Assembly (NCBI RefSeq): GCF_003384725.1
Contig: NZ_QNVV01000018.1
Coordinates: 1-64,000 of the forward strand
Reading direction: 5' to 3'
Source: Chryseobacterium pennipullorum
GTDB taxonomy: Bacteria > Bacteroidota > Bacteroidia > Flavobacteriales > Weeksellaceae
Length of the DNA stretch: 64,000 bases
This document shows positions 17,084-26,522 of this stretch, in pieces; the stretch's first letter is position 1; each line of letters opens with the position of its first letter. Position numbers and translations under genes: made by a program. The notes under the pieces are model-generated. The model searched no databases. It was not told the origin of the DNA and was given only the letters and a program-made list of their open reading frames with translations.

Positions 17084-18466
17084 TTAAATTAAGCTTTTAA
17101 TTTTAGCAATCATATCATCTCCAAGCTGATCTGCTTCTTCCTGAGACTTCGCTTCGGTATAGATTCTGATAATGGGTTCGGTATTAGATTTTCTGAGGTG
17201 AACCCAGTTGTTTTCAAAGTCGATTTTTACCCCATCTACAGTAGAAATCTCCTCATTCTGATACTCTTGTTCCATTTTGCTTAGAATAGCATCTACGTCG
17301 ATATCAGGGGTAAGCTCTATTTTCTTTTTACCCATAAAATAGCTTGGATATCCGGCTCTCATTTCAGAAACAGTTTTATTTTCTTTGGCCAGATGTGTTA
17401 AAAACAGGGCAACTCCTACCAAAGAATCTCTTCCGTAATGCAGCTCAGGATAGATAATTCCTCCATTTCCTTCTCCTCCGATCACGGCATTCTTTTCTTT
17501 CATCAAAGTAACCACATTTACTTCTCCTACAGCACTTGCAAAATATTCAGAATTGTGTGTCCGGGCCACATCTCTCAATGCACGGCTTGAAGAAAGATTG
17601 GAAACGGCCACGCCATTTTTATGCTTCAGTAAGTAATCGGCAACGGCTACCAGCGTGTACTCTTCACCAAACATTTCTCCTTTTTCATCTACTAAAGCTA
17701 ATCTGTCTACATCCGGGTCTACAACGATTCCCAGGTCTGCGTTTTCTTTTTTCACCAGCTCGCAAATGTCGCCCAAATGTTCTTTTAAAGGTTCGGGATT
17801 GTGTGGAAAATGACCTGTTGGTTCACAATACAATTTAACAGTTTCACATCCTAACTTCTCCAAAAGCATCGGAATAGCAATACCTCCTGTAGAATTTACA
17901 GCATCCAGAACCACTTTAAAGTTCTTGGCTTTGATAGCTTCCACATCTACCATGGGTAAATCGAGAATCTGCTGGATATGAATATCGAAAGCATCATCTC
18001 TTGTTTCATAGGCGCCCAGGTGATCTACTTCAGCATAATTGAAATCTTCACTTTCTGCCAAAGCCAGTACATCGGCACCGTTTTCACCGTTGATAAATTC
18101 TCCTTTTTCGTTCAGAAGCTTAAGCGCATTCCATTGTTTTGGATTGTGGGATGCAGTAAGAATGATTCCTCCGTCTGCATTCAGCTCAGGAACCATGATC
18201 TCAACGGTAGGCGTTGTGGAAAGGCCTAAATCAACCACATTGATCCCCAAACCCTGCAAAGTAGCAGTTACCAATGAGGATACCATCTGACCTGATATTC
18301 TCGCATCTCTTCCGATAACAAGGGTAAGGTCCTTTTTATTTTTATTATTCTGAAGCCAGGTTCCGAACGCAGAAGCGAATTTCACCACATCAAGTGGTGT
18401 TAAATTGTCATTTACCTTTCCGCCTATAGTTCCGCGAATTCCTGAAATAGATTTTATTAACGACAT
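17084..18466 (-). CDS. glmM: Phosphoglucosamine mutase
   Basis: A 460-residue alpha-D-phosphohexomutase converting glucosamine-6-P to glucosamine-1-P for UDP-GlcNAc and cell-wall synthesis. The active-site phosphoserine loop LTASHNPKQWNALK (about 101-114), the metal loop DPDVDRLALVD (about 247-257), the sugar loop GEGNGGI and the C-terminal phosphate-binding RKSNTEPIIRIY are all present. Length is normal. A promoter lies 40 bp upstream and a terminator follows. Confidence 0.93.
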   Translation of the reverse strand: MSLIKSISGIRGTIGGKVNDNLTPLDVVKFASAFGTWLQNNKNKKDLTLVIGRDARISGQMVSSLVTATLQGLGINVVDLGLSTTPTVEIMVPELNADGGIILTASHNPKQWNALKLLNEKGEFINGENGADVLALAESEDFNYAEVDHLGAYETRDDAFDIHIQQILDLPMVDVEAIKAKNFKVVLDAVNSTGGIAIPMLLEKLGCETVKLYCEPTGHFPHNPEPLKEHLGDICELVKKENADLGIVVDPDVDRLALVDEKGEMFGEEYTLVAVADYLLKHKNGVAVSNLSSSRALRDVARTHNSEYFASAVGEVNVVTLMKEKNAVIGGEGNGGIIYPELHYGRDSLVGVALFLTHLAKENKTVSEMRAGYPSYFMGKKKIELTPDIDVDAILSKMEQEYQNEEISTVDGVKIDFENNWVHLRKSNTEPIIRIYTEAKSQEEADQLGDDMIAKIKSLI

Positions 18467-18505
18467 TATGGTGTTATATTTTATTGTTTTCTAAACTTTA
18501 CTTTA

Positions 18506-18513
18506 CAAAGATA
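18506..18513 (-). promoter_or_regulatory. -7 element of the glmM promoter
   Basis: TATCTTTG on the minus strand, about 40 bp before the glmM ATG, matches TAnnTTTG. No convincing TTG partner was found. Confidence 0.5.
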
Positions 18514-18531
18514 CTTAAAAGACCATTTCCC

Positions 18532-19545
18532 TTAGAGAATAGGAATTTTTTTTTGGATTTTATCATAGGTGTTTTTGACAACTCTCGGAGGAGCAAAACG
18601 ATAGCCAATATACAGCAATCCATAGACATTATTATTTTCGGTGGTCTGATTACTCTTCTGATAGGCATCTGCGTTGAAATTCATTTTCCCCCCAAATAAA
18701 AACCGGTCTGTATTGTATCCAACGTGAAGACCCCCTTCCATTCTTAAGGTCACATATTGTATGTTTTCTTTTGTTCCCCTGTTTTCCACATCCCGGTAGC
18801 TTGCAAACTTTCCTCCCAGACCAAGGGCTAAATACGGGGCGATATTTACTTTTTTACCAATTACCCAATTGTAAAAATACCCGATATTTCCGCCAATATT
18901 GTATTGCAGCTCTTTACTTTTTTCATTTTCAATGGTATTTCTAAAAATAGTAAGGTCGTAATCCAGGAACGGAACCCAGCTTCCGCTGCTTTTTTTCTGC
19001 CATTCACCCTGGGTATAAATAGATTTTGCAGAGAAGTTTTTATTAAGAACATAGGCTGTAGACCCTCCAAAACTTTGCACTCTAAGGTTCGGAAACTGAA
19101 TGTATGGGTCTTTGTCCTCCTGCCAATCAGGAAGGAAATCCTTCATATTTTCAATATAAAATCCTTTTACATTTTTATAGTAAAGGGTCTGGATAAATCT
19201 ATTGGGAAAGAGCCTGAAGGTAAAATCTGTATAGGTGCTTTTGCCCTTAAGCTGATCATTATTGTTATCATTAAAGATGCGCGGTGTAAAGGACAGGGTT
19301 GCACTAATGAATTTGTAATCTATAGAAAGGGAGGTTTTGGTTTTATTATTGATGGCCAATACGGTTTTATTGGCATTTTTATCTTCGCCCTCAGAAAATA
19401 TATAGCTTTCAATATTGGTATCAAGGTTGGCCCGGATCATCACCTGATCTGCATATGATTTTACAAGAGCAGTATCATTTTGGGCATTCACCTGGCAGGC
19501 CAATACGAAGAATAACAAAAGGTATACTGCTTTAGAGCTTATCAA
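18532..19545 (-). CDS. DUF4421 family outer-membrane protein
   Basis: A 337-residue protein with a Sec signal peptide (SSKAVYLLLFFVLACQVNA, then Gln) and many amphipathic beta strands with aromatic ends (YNIGGNIGYFYNW, VYGLLYIGYRF). This fits an outer-membrane beta barrel of the DUF4421 family, which is frequent in Bacteroidota. No enzymatic motif is seen. The gene lies just upstream of glmM in the same direction but separated by the glmM promoter. Confidence 0.75.
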   Translation of the reverse strand: MISSKAVYLLLFFVLACQVNAQNDTALVKSYADQVMIRANLDTNIESYIFSEGEDKNANKTVLAINNKTKTSLSIDYKFISATLSFTPRIFNDNNNDQLKGKSTYTDFTFRLFPNRFIQTLYYKNVKGFYIENMKDFLPDWQEDKDPYIQFPNLRVQSFGGSTAYVLNKNFSAKSIYTQGEWQKKSSGSWVPFLDYDLTIFRNTIENEKSKELQYNIGGNIGYFYNWVIGKKVNIAPYLALGLGGKFASYRDVENRGTKENIQYVTLRMEGGLHVGYNTDRFLFGGKMNFNADAYQKSNQTTENNNVYGLLYIGYRFAPPRVVKNTYDKIQKKIPIL

Positions 19546-19611
19546 ACCGGAAATTTTAAATTAAAAAAATGAAATTACTACATTTTTTTCGATTATCCGG
19601 TGAAGCTAATG

Positions 19612-19764
19612 TTAAGAACAACCGCAATCTTTATCACAGTTGGTTCTTTTTGAGCTGAACTTCTTGGGAGCGAAGTTCTTCTTAAGTACTTTAAACAAAG
19701 AGTAACATGCGAATGCTACAATTAACAATACAAGTACATACTGAAATATTAATGATAAGTCCAT
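19612..19764 (-). CDS. FeoB-associated Cys-rich membrane protein
   Basis: A 50-residue protein starting MDLSLIFQYVLVLLIVAFACYSLFK (one membrane helix) and ending in a Lys-rich stretch and CDKDCGCS. Its ATG overlaps the feoB stop by one base (TAATG), which fixes the start. Small Cys-rich proteins at this position are typical partners of FeoB in Bacteroidota, possibly binding iron at the cytoplasmic face (family knowledge; role inferred). Confidence 0.85.
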   Translation of the reverse strand: MDLSLIFQYVLVLLIVAFACYSLFKVLKKNFAPKKFSSKRTNCDKDCGCS

Positions 19765-21797
19765 TACTTTAAAATCTGATATGCTATCATCGACACAAAA
19801 TATGCCAAACCTGTCATCATGGCTACCTGAAAGCCGGTCCATTTCCAGCTTTTGGTTTCTCTGTAGACTACTGCAAGTGTAGAAACACACTGCATTGCAA
19901 ATGCGTAAAATAAGAGAACGGAAATTCCTGTCGCAAAACTGAAGACTTTTTCTCCGTTTGGTTTTACATCCCTTCTCATTTTATCGATCACCTTTACTTC
20001 AGGAGCATCATCTTCAAGGCTGTACAGAGTAGACATTGTTCCTACAAAGACTTCTCTAGCCACAAAACTTGTAAGAATTCCGACTCCCATCTTCCAGTCA
20101 TAGCCCAAGGGAGCAATCACCGGCTCGATCCCTTTACCCATTTTGGCAAGGTAAGAATGGTCCAGCTCAACATTGGAGGCAACGAATTGGTCAGGATGCT
20201 GTTTGGGCCCGAAATAGCTCAAAAACCAAATGATAATACTTACGATAAAAATTATTTTTCCGGCGCCGGTAATGAAATCCCAGACTTTTCCTAAAACCAT
20301 TTTGAAGTCGTACCCGAAAAGGGGCTTTTTATAGGCCGGAAGATCCATCACCAGATATGTTTTTCCTTTATTTTTAATAAATCCTTTAAGAATCGCTGCA
20401 GAAAATAAGGCCACTAAAAAGCCCAGCAGATACATTCCCATTAAGACCAAAGCTTTGTATTTGATTCCTAAAAACGTTCCTTCAGAGATAATCAGCCCAA
20501 TGATGATACTGTATACCGGAAGTCTTGCAGAGCAGGTCATAAACGGTGTTACCAGGATTGTCAGGAGCCTTTCCTTGACGTTCTCAATATTTCTGGTGGA
20601 GATGACAGCAGGAATGGCACAGGCAGTTCCTGACACCAGCGGCACGATACTTTTCCCATTCAGTCCGAATGGGCGGAGCAGTCTGTCCATCAGGAATACA
20701 ACTCTAGCCATGTATCCTGAATCTTCCAGCAGGTAAAGAAAATATAATAAGATTCCGATTTGGGGTGCAAAAACGACAATTCCCCCTATTCCCGGAACAA
20801 TTCCGTTTGAGATCAGGGAATTAATAGGCCCTTCCGGCAGGTGCTCACCAGTAAAAGCTGCCAGCCACGAGAAAAATTCTTCGATCCAGTTCATCGGATA
20901 TTCTGCCAGGAAAAAAACACTCTGGAAAATCACAAGCAAAATCAGCATGAAGACCACATATCCCCAGAATTTATGAACCAAAACCTTATCCAGCTTTTCG
21001 GTCAACAATTCTTTGAACTGTACTTTCTTGGAAATTACATCCTCCAGAATTCTATCTACATTCTGATACCTTCTAACGGTTTCCTGAACCTGCAATCTTT
21101 TCGGAACCAAACTTTTAGAGTCCGGCTCGTGAAGCTGATCCATGACAGATTCTATTCTTCCCAGATCTGTTCCTAATGAAAGGCTCATCCAGGCTTTATA
21201 TTCATTATCAAATCCTTTATGGGAAGCCAGTTTCCGGATAAAATCCCGGTGTTCGTTTGGCGTTTCAAAAGATATCTTATCTGTTTTTACAAATTCATTA
21301 TTATAAACGGATTTGCGTATGTCGTCGATCCCAATCTGTTCTTTGGCATTGGTTTGAATGATTTTGATCCCCAATGCTTCGGAAAACTTGTCAATATCAA
21401 GAGTGATCCCTCTTCTTTCTGCCTGGTCGATCTGATTGACAATCAGAATCATAGGAATACCCAGATCCTGGATTTGCTGGAACAAAAGAAGTCCTCTCTT
21501 TAAGCTTAATGCTTCGAGAATGTAGACCACGCCTGCATAATTTTTTTGCTCGTCAATAAGAAATTTGGAAAAAATAGCCTCATCTTCAGAACTTGGATAT
21601 ACACTGTATGATCCCGGAAGGTCAATCACCTCAACCTCCTCATCTTTATAGACATATCTTCCCGAATGGCTTGCAACGGTAACGCCGGCATAGTTTCCGG
21701 TTTTCTGCTTTTTATTGCACAATGTATTGAAAACCGTGGACTTTCCTACATTAGGATTCCCGACTAAAAGTATCTGTTTTTTCTTATTTTCCTGCAT
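19764..21797 (-). CDS. feoB: Ferrous iron transporter B
   Basis: A 677-residue Fe2+ importer. The N-terminal G domain has G1 GNPNVGKST (13-21), G3 DLPGSYS and G4 NQID. After a linker comes the membrane region with two Gate motifs; FAPQIGILLYFLYLLEDSGYMARVVF and the AREVFVGTMSTLYSLE block are characteristic. It is translationally coupled to feoA upstream (TAATG) and to the Cys-rich gene downstream. Confidence 0.96.
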   Translation of the reverse strand: MQENKKKQILLVGNPNVGKSTVFNTLCNKKQKTGNYAGVTVASHSGRYVYKDEEVEVIDLPGSYSVYPSSEDEAIFSKFLIDEQKNYAGVVYILEALSLKRGLLLFQQIQDLGIPMILIVNQIDQAERRGITLDIDKFSEALGIKIIQTNAKEQIGIDDIRKSVYNNEFVKTDKISFETPNEHRDFIRKLASHKGFDNEYKAWMSLSLGTDLGRIESVMDQLHEPDSKSLVPKRLQVQETVRRYQNVDRILEDVISKKVQFKELLTEKLDKVLVHKFWGYVVFMLILLVIFQSVFFLAEYPMNWIEEFFSWLAAFTGEHLPEGPINSLISNGIVPGIGGIVVFAPQIGILLYFLYLLEDSGYMARVVFLMDRLLRPFGLNGKSIVPLVSGTACAIPAVISTRNIENVKERLLTILVTPFMTCSARLPVYSIIIGLIISEGTFLGIKYKALVLMGMYLLGFLVALFSAAILKGFIKNKGKTYLVMDLPAYKKPLFGYDFKMVLGKVWDFITGAGKIIFIVSIIIWFLSYFGPKQHPDQFVASNVELDHSYLAKMGKGIEPVIAPLGYDWKMGVGILTSFVAREVFVGTMSTLYSLEDDAPEVKVIDKMRRDVKPNGEKVFSFATGISVLLFYAFAMQCVSTLAVVYRETKSWKWTGFQVAMMTGLAYFVSMIAYQILK

Positions 21798-22051
21798 TAA
21801 TTCAATTCTTCAACAATGATGTATTCTCCTTCTTCCTCACGAAGAGCAATCCGGCTTTTTTCTGCCCCAAATTCTACATACATAGGCCCATTGAATGGAG
21901 CCTGATACAAAATCCTGAAAACGGTCTCCGGAAGAAGCCCCATCTCAATGATTTTATTGGGCATTTTCAGATGGTCATTATCATACCCCAATATCTTCCC
22001 CATTTTATTTTTAGGGAATCCACTTAATTTATGTAATCCTTTCTCTTTCAA
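21797..22051 (-). CDS. feoA: FeoA family SH3-like protein
   Basis: An 84-residue protein with an SH3-like fold (MGLLPETVFRILYQAPFNGPMYVEFGAEKSRIALREEE) that regulates or stabilises FeoB at the membrane. It is the first gene of the feo operon, and its stop overlaps the feoB ATG. Confidence 0.9.
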   Translation of the reverse strand: MKEKGLHKLSGFPKNKMGKILGYDNDHLKMPNKIIEMGLLPETVFRILYQAPFNGPMYVEFGAEKSRIALREEEGEYIIVEELN

Positions 22052-22070
22052 AGCCTAATTTTTAGTCCCG

Positions 22071-22106
22071 CAAATATACGTTATTTAAATTTAATCTAAA
22101 TAACGT
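22071..22106 (-). promoter_or_regulatory. feo promoter with metal-regulator-like palindrome
   Basis: On the minus strand a perfect 10-bp inverted repeat, ACGTTATTTA and TAAATAACGT (22097-22106 and 22078-22087), surrounds a TTTAGATTAAATTTAAA core. It abuts the -7 element TATATTTG (22071-22078), about 20 bp before feoA. The core resembles DtxR/MntR-type operators. Which regulator binds is an inference. Confidence 0.6.
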
Positions 22107-22119
22107 TTGGGTATGAAAG

Positions 22120-22157
22120 AAATCAACCCAAACACATTGCTGTATCCGGGTTGATTT
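22120..22157 (-). terminator. Terminator of the GLPGLI gene
   Basis: AATCAACCC pairs with GGGTTGATT around an 18-base loop, about 35 bp after the stop. The T tract is interrupted, so termination may be partial. Confidence 0.5.
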
Positions 22158-22187
22158 GAAATATAATTTAGTTGATATGAATGCTTG

Positions 22188-23081
22188 TTATTTCTTTTTC
22201 TCTGAGCCTTGATCTTTTTCTATCGGATTGTCGTTGGCATTGAAAAAATCTTTAGCCATTTTCTCTTGTTTTTTTGCCATTTCCCCAATGGTCATGTCCG
22301 ATCCAGGCATTTTCATAGTCATCATTTCGGGGGTAATTTTTTGGCGGAACTCGGCCATTGGATCTTGTTTGAAGCTGGCATAAGCCTTTTCAAACTTATC
22401 TTTTGTAGTAGGAGTTATAGTCTGAGGGATGCCGTATTTTGCATTGATTTTATCTGAATACGACATCTCTTCGTAATTTTCTATCTTTTTATTTCCACTA
22501 AGCGTCCAGGAATAATTTTTCTCAGAATCTTCAATCTTGACGATCAATCCCGGAAGGCCATAAAATTTATAGGGTCCATCCTGAAAAGGGATATCTGAAC
22601 TGAACCAAGCAGTCCATTTTCGTCCACCAAATTCTGTAGTTGCTTTTTGAGTGTTGTATTCTCCTACTTTTTCTTTTTCCGGTAAAATGTTCCAGTTAAA
22701 TTTAACATCATCATCATACCCGAATAAGTTCATGCTTACCCTATCCACATACTTTTCTTTCATCTCAGGATACGCCTTAATGATCTTATATGAAAATTTG
22801 GGCATCTTAATAAGTTTGGAAATGTCTTTCCAGCTTTTTGTTTTCTCCATCTCATCAACAGCCACTTTTATAATGGAATCCTGAGCCGGAATTGTATAAT
22901 CCTGGTAAATTGATTTTTTCGGAGTGATATCCAGAATGGTAATAATCTTATCCAGTTTGGCTGAATCTTTCTTAGGTTTAAAGGTCAGCTCATAAAAGAA
23001 ACGGTTGGCAGTTTCTTTGGTTTCCTGAGCATGGGCAACAGTAAATAGTGCGATAAGAAATACAGAGAATAGCTTTCTCAT
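22188..23081 (-). CDS. GLPGLI family protein
   Basis: A 297-residue secreted protein with signal peptide MRKLFSVFLIALFTVAHAQ. The family-defining motif GPYKFYGLPGLIVKIED is near residue 175. The C-terminus is rich in Met, Lys and Glu. GLPGLI proteins are widespread in Bacteroidota, often encoded near TonB-dependent-receptor-like genes such as the one at 23783-26494. Their role is unknown. Confidence 0.88.
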   Translation of the reverse strand: MRKLFSVFLIALFTVAHAQETKETANRFFYELTFKPKKDSAKLDKIITILDITPKKSIYQDYTIPAQDSIIKVAVDEMEKTKSWKDISKLIKMPKFSYKIIKAYPEMKEKYVDRVSMNLFGYDDDVKFNWNILPEKEKVGEYNTQKATTEFGGRKWTAWFSSDIPFQDGPYKFYGLPGLIVKIEDSEKNYSWTLSGNKKIENYEEMSYSDKINAKYGIPQTITPTTKDKFEKAYASFKQDPMAEFRQKITPEMMTMKMPGSDMTIGEMAKKQEKMAKDFFNANDNPIEKDQGSEKKK

Positions 23082-23228
23082 TTTTCAAGTTTAATCAATT
23101 AGTAATCATGTGCAGGCTTTTGTTACAATTTTCCTTCAAATTTATTTTTTACTTTAAAAATTATGATTCTGTTAAAACATTTTCATTTTTAAAACCATTA
23201 CCTTTAACTCACTAAAAAACAAATTAAT

Positions 23229-23726
23229 ATGGATACTTTATCACAGTTTAAAGATGAGTTTGAGACCGAGTACCAGACCACTAAAAAATTCTTTGAAGCC
23301 TATCCTGAGGGAAAAAATGAATATACTCCTCATGAAAAAAGTATGAAGATGATGCCCCTTGCGACTCATATTGCTGAAATTTTTGAATGGCCGAACACGA
23401 TGCTCAACACCTCAGACCTGGATTTTGCCAATTCAGATCATCAGCCCAAGCAGCTTTCTTCACGGGAAGATCTACTCCGGACGCTGGATCAGAATTTCAA
23501 AATGGGTAAGGAAGCTCTTGAACAAGCCCGGGAAGAGAACCTTCGCGACAGCTGGGCATTGAAAAATAACGGTCAAGAGTTGGCAAAATGGACCAAATAC
23601 GGCTCGATACGCCATGCCCTGAATCAGATTACCCATCACAGGGCCCAGCTTGGGGTCTATTACCGCCTGAACGACATCCCTCTTCCGGGAAGCTATGGAC
23701 CTTCAGCAGACGACCAAAGCTTTTAA
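23229..23726 (+). CDS. DinB-like four-helix protein
   Basis: A 165-residue protein with the DinB/YfiT-like metal-site pattern: His in PLATHIAEI (about 48) and the pair in NQITHHRAQLGVYYR (about 136-142). These are putative metal-dependent thiol-S-transferases or stress proteins. The substrate is unknown. It is the only plus-strand gene between two minus-strand outer-membrane genes. Confidence 0.82.
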   Translation: MDTLSQFKDEFETEYQTTKKFFEAYPEGKNEYTPHEKSMKMMPLATHIAEIFEWPNTMLNTSDLDFANSDHQPKQLSSREDLLRTLDQNFKMGKEALEQAREENLRDSWALKNNGQELAKWTKYGSIRHALNQITHHRAQLGVYYRLNDIPLPGSYGPSADDQSF

Positions 23727-23746
23727 GAAAATCAATATATCTCAAA

Positions 23747-23782
23747 CAAAAAACCAATCCTTATAGATTGGTTTTTTGTTTT
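23747..23782. terminator. Bidirectional terminator between DinB-like and TonB-type genes
   Basis: AAAACCAATC pairs with GATTGGTTTT, with A and T tracts on both sides. The converging genes share it. Confidence 0.85.
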
Positions 23783-26494
23783 TTATTTAAAATTGAATTT
23801 TACGGTCAACATGACCTGGCTTGGGCGAAGCAGCATGGTGGTTTGTGTAATGGTTGTATTATCGATGTCAATTCTTTCAAATACTTTTTTGTCGGCAATA
23901 TTCATCCATTTCAGCTCAAAATCCAATTTCTTTTTAGCCCATGAAAATTGGTAAGAAACATCAAAGAAACCGTTATTATATTTTATGTCTGCTGATTTGG
24001 AATTGATCTGGTCCCAATAGAATCCGATGGTGTGGTTTTCCAGAGGATAGAAGAAAACATTTAAATTGTGGGTATATCCTTCTGTTTTTCCTTTATTTCC
24101 TGTTAGATAGATATTCGATTGCTTGTTCCAGGTTTTGGACGCATTGAAATCTATGCTCATCCAGGAGAAATAGGTATTGTTGAATTTAAATCCTAGCGTA
24201 TTCCCGTTGGTTCTGGTATCGATATTATCTGTATTTCTTATGGATTGGGCCTTAGAGATGGTATTATTATAGTTTAATGAGGCATTGGTCTTAAATTTTG
24301 GAAAATATTTACCAACTTCTGCATAATAGGTATTACTTGTTCGCTTATTTTCTCTTTCTATATACTCTGTTACCCTGAATCCTGATTCGTTAACAATGCT
24401 TGAAGCAATTAAATTGTTCTTTGCATCACTCATTCTGGATCCGACATTAAAGAAAAGGTTATTTAGAGGATTTCTGTATTCCAGCCTTGCTCCCGCATTT
24501 TTTGTATTGGTTTCCGGAATCGGGTTTTTAGGATTCATGACATTGAATCCTCCCGGGCTTGTAAGAATATACCCGGCATAAGCAGTCTGGATGTCTCCGA
24601 AATTGTTTGTAATTCCTCCGTTCACACTTGCTTTAAAGAATGAAGCAAACGAATACTGGGCAAAAATGTTAGGCGTAAAGGTCACTCTGTTCAAGGATTT
24701 TGATACATTTCTGAACAGATCTTCCGCTTTGATACTGTTAAAATTAACCGGGAAGCTTGAAAATAGACTCCAGGATTCTGATTTATAATTAATTCCAACT
24801 GAAGCTGAAGGATTAGCCCGGGTGAACTTAAGGTCATTTTCATACGCTAAAGTTCCGAAATCCGGAGAATTATCATCTGTCATTCCGTCAAAATTGGTCG
24901 TTAGCTTATCTGTAGAGTAATCAAATCCTACCTGAGGAGTGAAGGTCCAGCCTTTTGTTGAAAAACTGATGTTGGCCGAGTGGGATGTATCCAGGCTTTT
25001 GATTCTGAAGCTTTGTAAAGCAGTGGTTCCTGGACTGAACTTAATGGTTGTAAGCGTGTCACTGCCAGGTTTTTTATAAGGAAACCGCAGATAGTCGGCC
25101 GGGGAAATTTCCAATACCTGTGTGTCATTCTGATAACTGATATAGGATTTTAAGTTGACCATCTTCTCTTTCCATGGAATAATCGTGCTTAAGGAATTTT
25201 GAAAAGATGAAGTGGGTGACTCCAGCGCTTCATTTCCGGTTCTAAATCCTATTTCGTCATTTCTTTCAGCAAAAGCTCGGTCTGCATTCCAGAACTGTGA
25301 AAATGTGGTGGTGTTTTTGAAGAATCCTTTTTTTGCGTTTTTGGTAAATATCAATTCTCCTTTCAGCTTATCGGTATAGAAATTATTCAGAAACCTTGTA
25401 TTGTATTGCACTCCCTGCTGCACATCTCTGGTTATGCTGTTTGCTTCCCTTTCCACCGCATTATTGGTATAGTTGGCGTTAGCCTTCAGTTCCCACTCTT
25501 TCTTTTTATCGATATTGGTAAGGTAGTTCGCTGACAGATAATGGACACTGTTCATCAGGTATCGTTTAACGGGTAGATCCGGGGTGCTGGCATTTTCTAC
25601 GCTTAACCAGTTATTTTGAGAGATATTGCTCCTTCTTCCTTCCCATGAGCTACCGAAAGCGAGGATATTCCCTTCATTTTCTACCTGCTCGCCCATATTA
25701 TTGGTTTTATAATTGACTACCCACTGGCTTTTCTGTCCAAAAAACATGGGTGTAAGTTTTACATTCCAAAGCCACGGATCTCCAAATCCTGATCCTACCT
25801 CTCCACGACCAGTCATAGTCACAGAGTTTTTAAGTTTTATATTGATGGCTGCCTGATCAGAAGGCACTTTATCCTGAAGAATTTTGACAGGCTGATGGTT
25901 TTCAAGAACCTCCACTTTCTGCACGGCATCTTTTGGAAGCGAATTGTTGATGGTTCCGTAACCTCCTTCCATAAGATCTTTTCCGTTGACATAGAATTTA
26001 TTAATGGCATTTCCCTGGTATAATATGGTCCCGTCTTTGTTCACTTCAATTCCCGGTATTTTCCGCATCACATCAGCCAGCGTACGGTCATTCTTACTGT
26101 TGAATGCCTTCAGGTCATAGGAAATGGTATCTCCTCTTGCCGTAATCATCTTTGTTTTTAGCTGTACTTCCTTTATTTCTGTCGCTTCAGACTGCATTTT
26201 AAAATTCAGGGTCTGGTCACTATTGCTGATCTGTTTAGTAAGCGGCTTCTGGTTGAATGCTTTTACCTTAAGATCTACATTGGATTCGCCAGAAGTGAAT
26301 GTTACTTTGTACTCTCCTTTGGCATTGGTAATCCCGTACGCCAGAATAGCATCTTTCCCCGGCTCTTCAATAGTAACACTCGCACTTGGTATCGCTACCC
26401 CGTCATCATCTGTCACTTTTCCTGAAACCGTTTTCTGAGCGAATGTGAAGACCGCACAAAAAAGTACCAGAAATAAAGAAATATTTTTTTTCAT
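23783..26494 (-). CDS. TonB-dependent-receptor-like outer-membrane beta-barrel protein
   Basis: A 903-residue protein with signal peptide MKKNISLFLVLFCAVFTFAQ. A carboxypeptidase-D regulatory-like domain lies at about 20-100 (GKVTDDDGVAIPSASVTIEE), then a plug-like region (LADVMRKIPGIEVNKDGTILYQGNAINKFYVNGK), then a long barrel of aromatic-ended strands. It ends in MLTVKFNFK, a typical outer-membrane C-terminal strand. It belongs to the OMP_b-brl_3 type rather than the SusC type. Ligand unknown. A TetR-like palindrome lies just upstream of its start. Confidence 0.88.
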   Translation of the reverse strand: MKKNISLFLVLFCAVFTFAQKTVSGKVTDDDGVAIPSASVTIEEPGKDAILAYGITNAKGEYKVTFTSGESNVDLKVKAFNQKPLTKQISNSDQTLNFKMQSEATEIKEVQLKTKMITARGDTISYDLKAFNSKNDRTLADVMRKIPGIEVNKDGTILYQGNAINKFYVNGKDLMEGGYGTINNSLPKDAVQKVEVLENHQPVKILQDKVPSDQAAINIKLKNSVTMTGRGEVGSGFGDPWLWNVKLTPMFFGQKSQWVVNYKTNNMGEQVENEGNILAFGSSWEGRRSNISQNNWLSVENASTPDLPVKRYLMNSVHYLSANYLTNIDKKKEWELKANANYTNNAVEREANSITRDVQQGVQYNTRFLNNFYTDKLKGELIFTKNAKKGFFKNTTTFSQFWNADRAFAERNDEIGFRTGNEALESPTSSFQNSLSTIIPWKEKMVNLKSYISYQNDTQVLEISPADYLRFPYKKPGSDTLTTIKFSPGTTALQSFRIKSLDTSHSANISFSTKGWTFTPQVGFDYSTDKLTTNFDGMTDDNSPDFGTLAYENDLKFTRANPSASVGINYKSESWSLFSSFPVNFNSIKAEDLFRNVSKSLNRVTFTPNIFAQYSFASFFKASVNGGITNNFGDIQTAYAGYILTSPGGFNVMNPKNPIPETNTKNAGARLEYRNPLNNLFFNVGSRMSDAKNNLIASSIVNESGFRVTEYIERENKRTSNTYYAEVGKYFPKFKTNASLNYNNTISKAQSIRNTDNIDTRTNGNTLGFKFNNTYFSWMSIDFNASKTWNKQSNIYLTGNKGKTEGYTHNLNVFFYPLENHTIGFYWDQINSKSADIKYNNGFFDVSYQFSWAKKKLDFELKWMNIADKKVFERIDIDNTTITQTTMLLRPSQVMLTVKFNFK

Positions 26495-26504
26495 ACTTAT
26501 TATT

Positions 26505-26522
26505 TGACCAATTAGTTAGTCA
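26505..26522 (-). promoter_or_regulatory. TetR-type palindrome before the TonB-like gene
   Basis: TGACCAATTAGTTAGTCA is an imperfect 18-bp palindrome (14 of 18 positions symmetric). It starts 10 bp upstream of the ATG of the outer-membrane gene. It has the TGAC...GTCA form bound by many TetR-family repressors. No tetR gene is in the window. Confidence 0.45.

Noticed and set aside
18904..19458. 184-aa plus-strand ORF opposite the DUF4421 gene
   Set aside because: It is an antisense shadow of a gene with a clear signal peptide and barrel strands.
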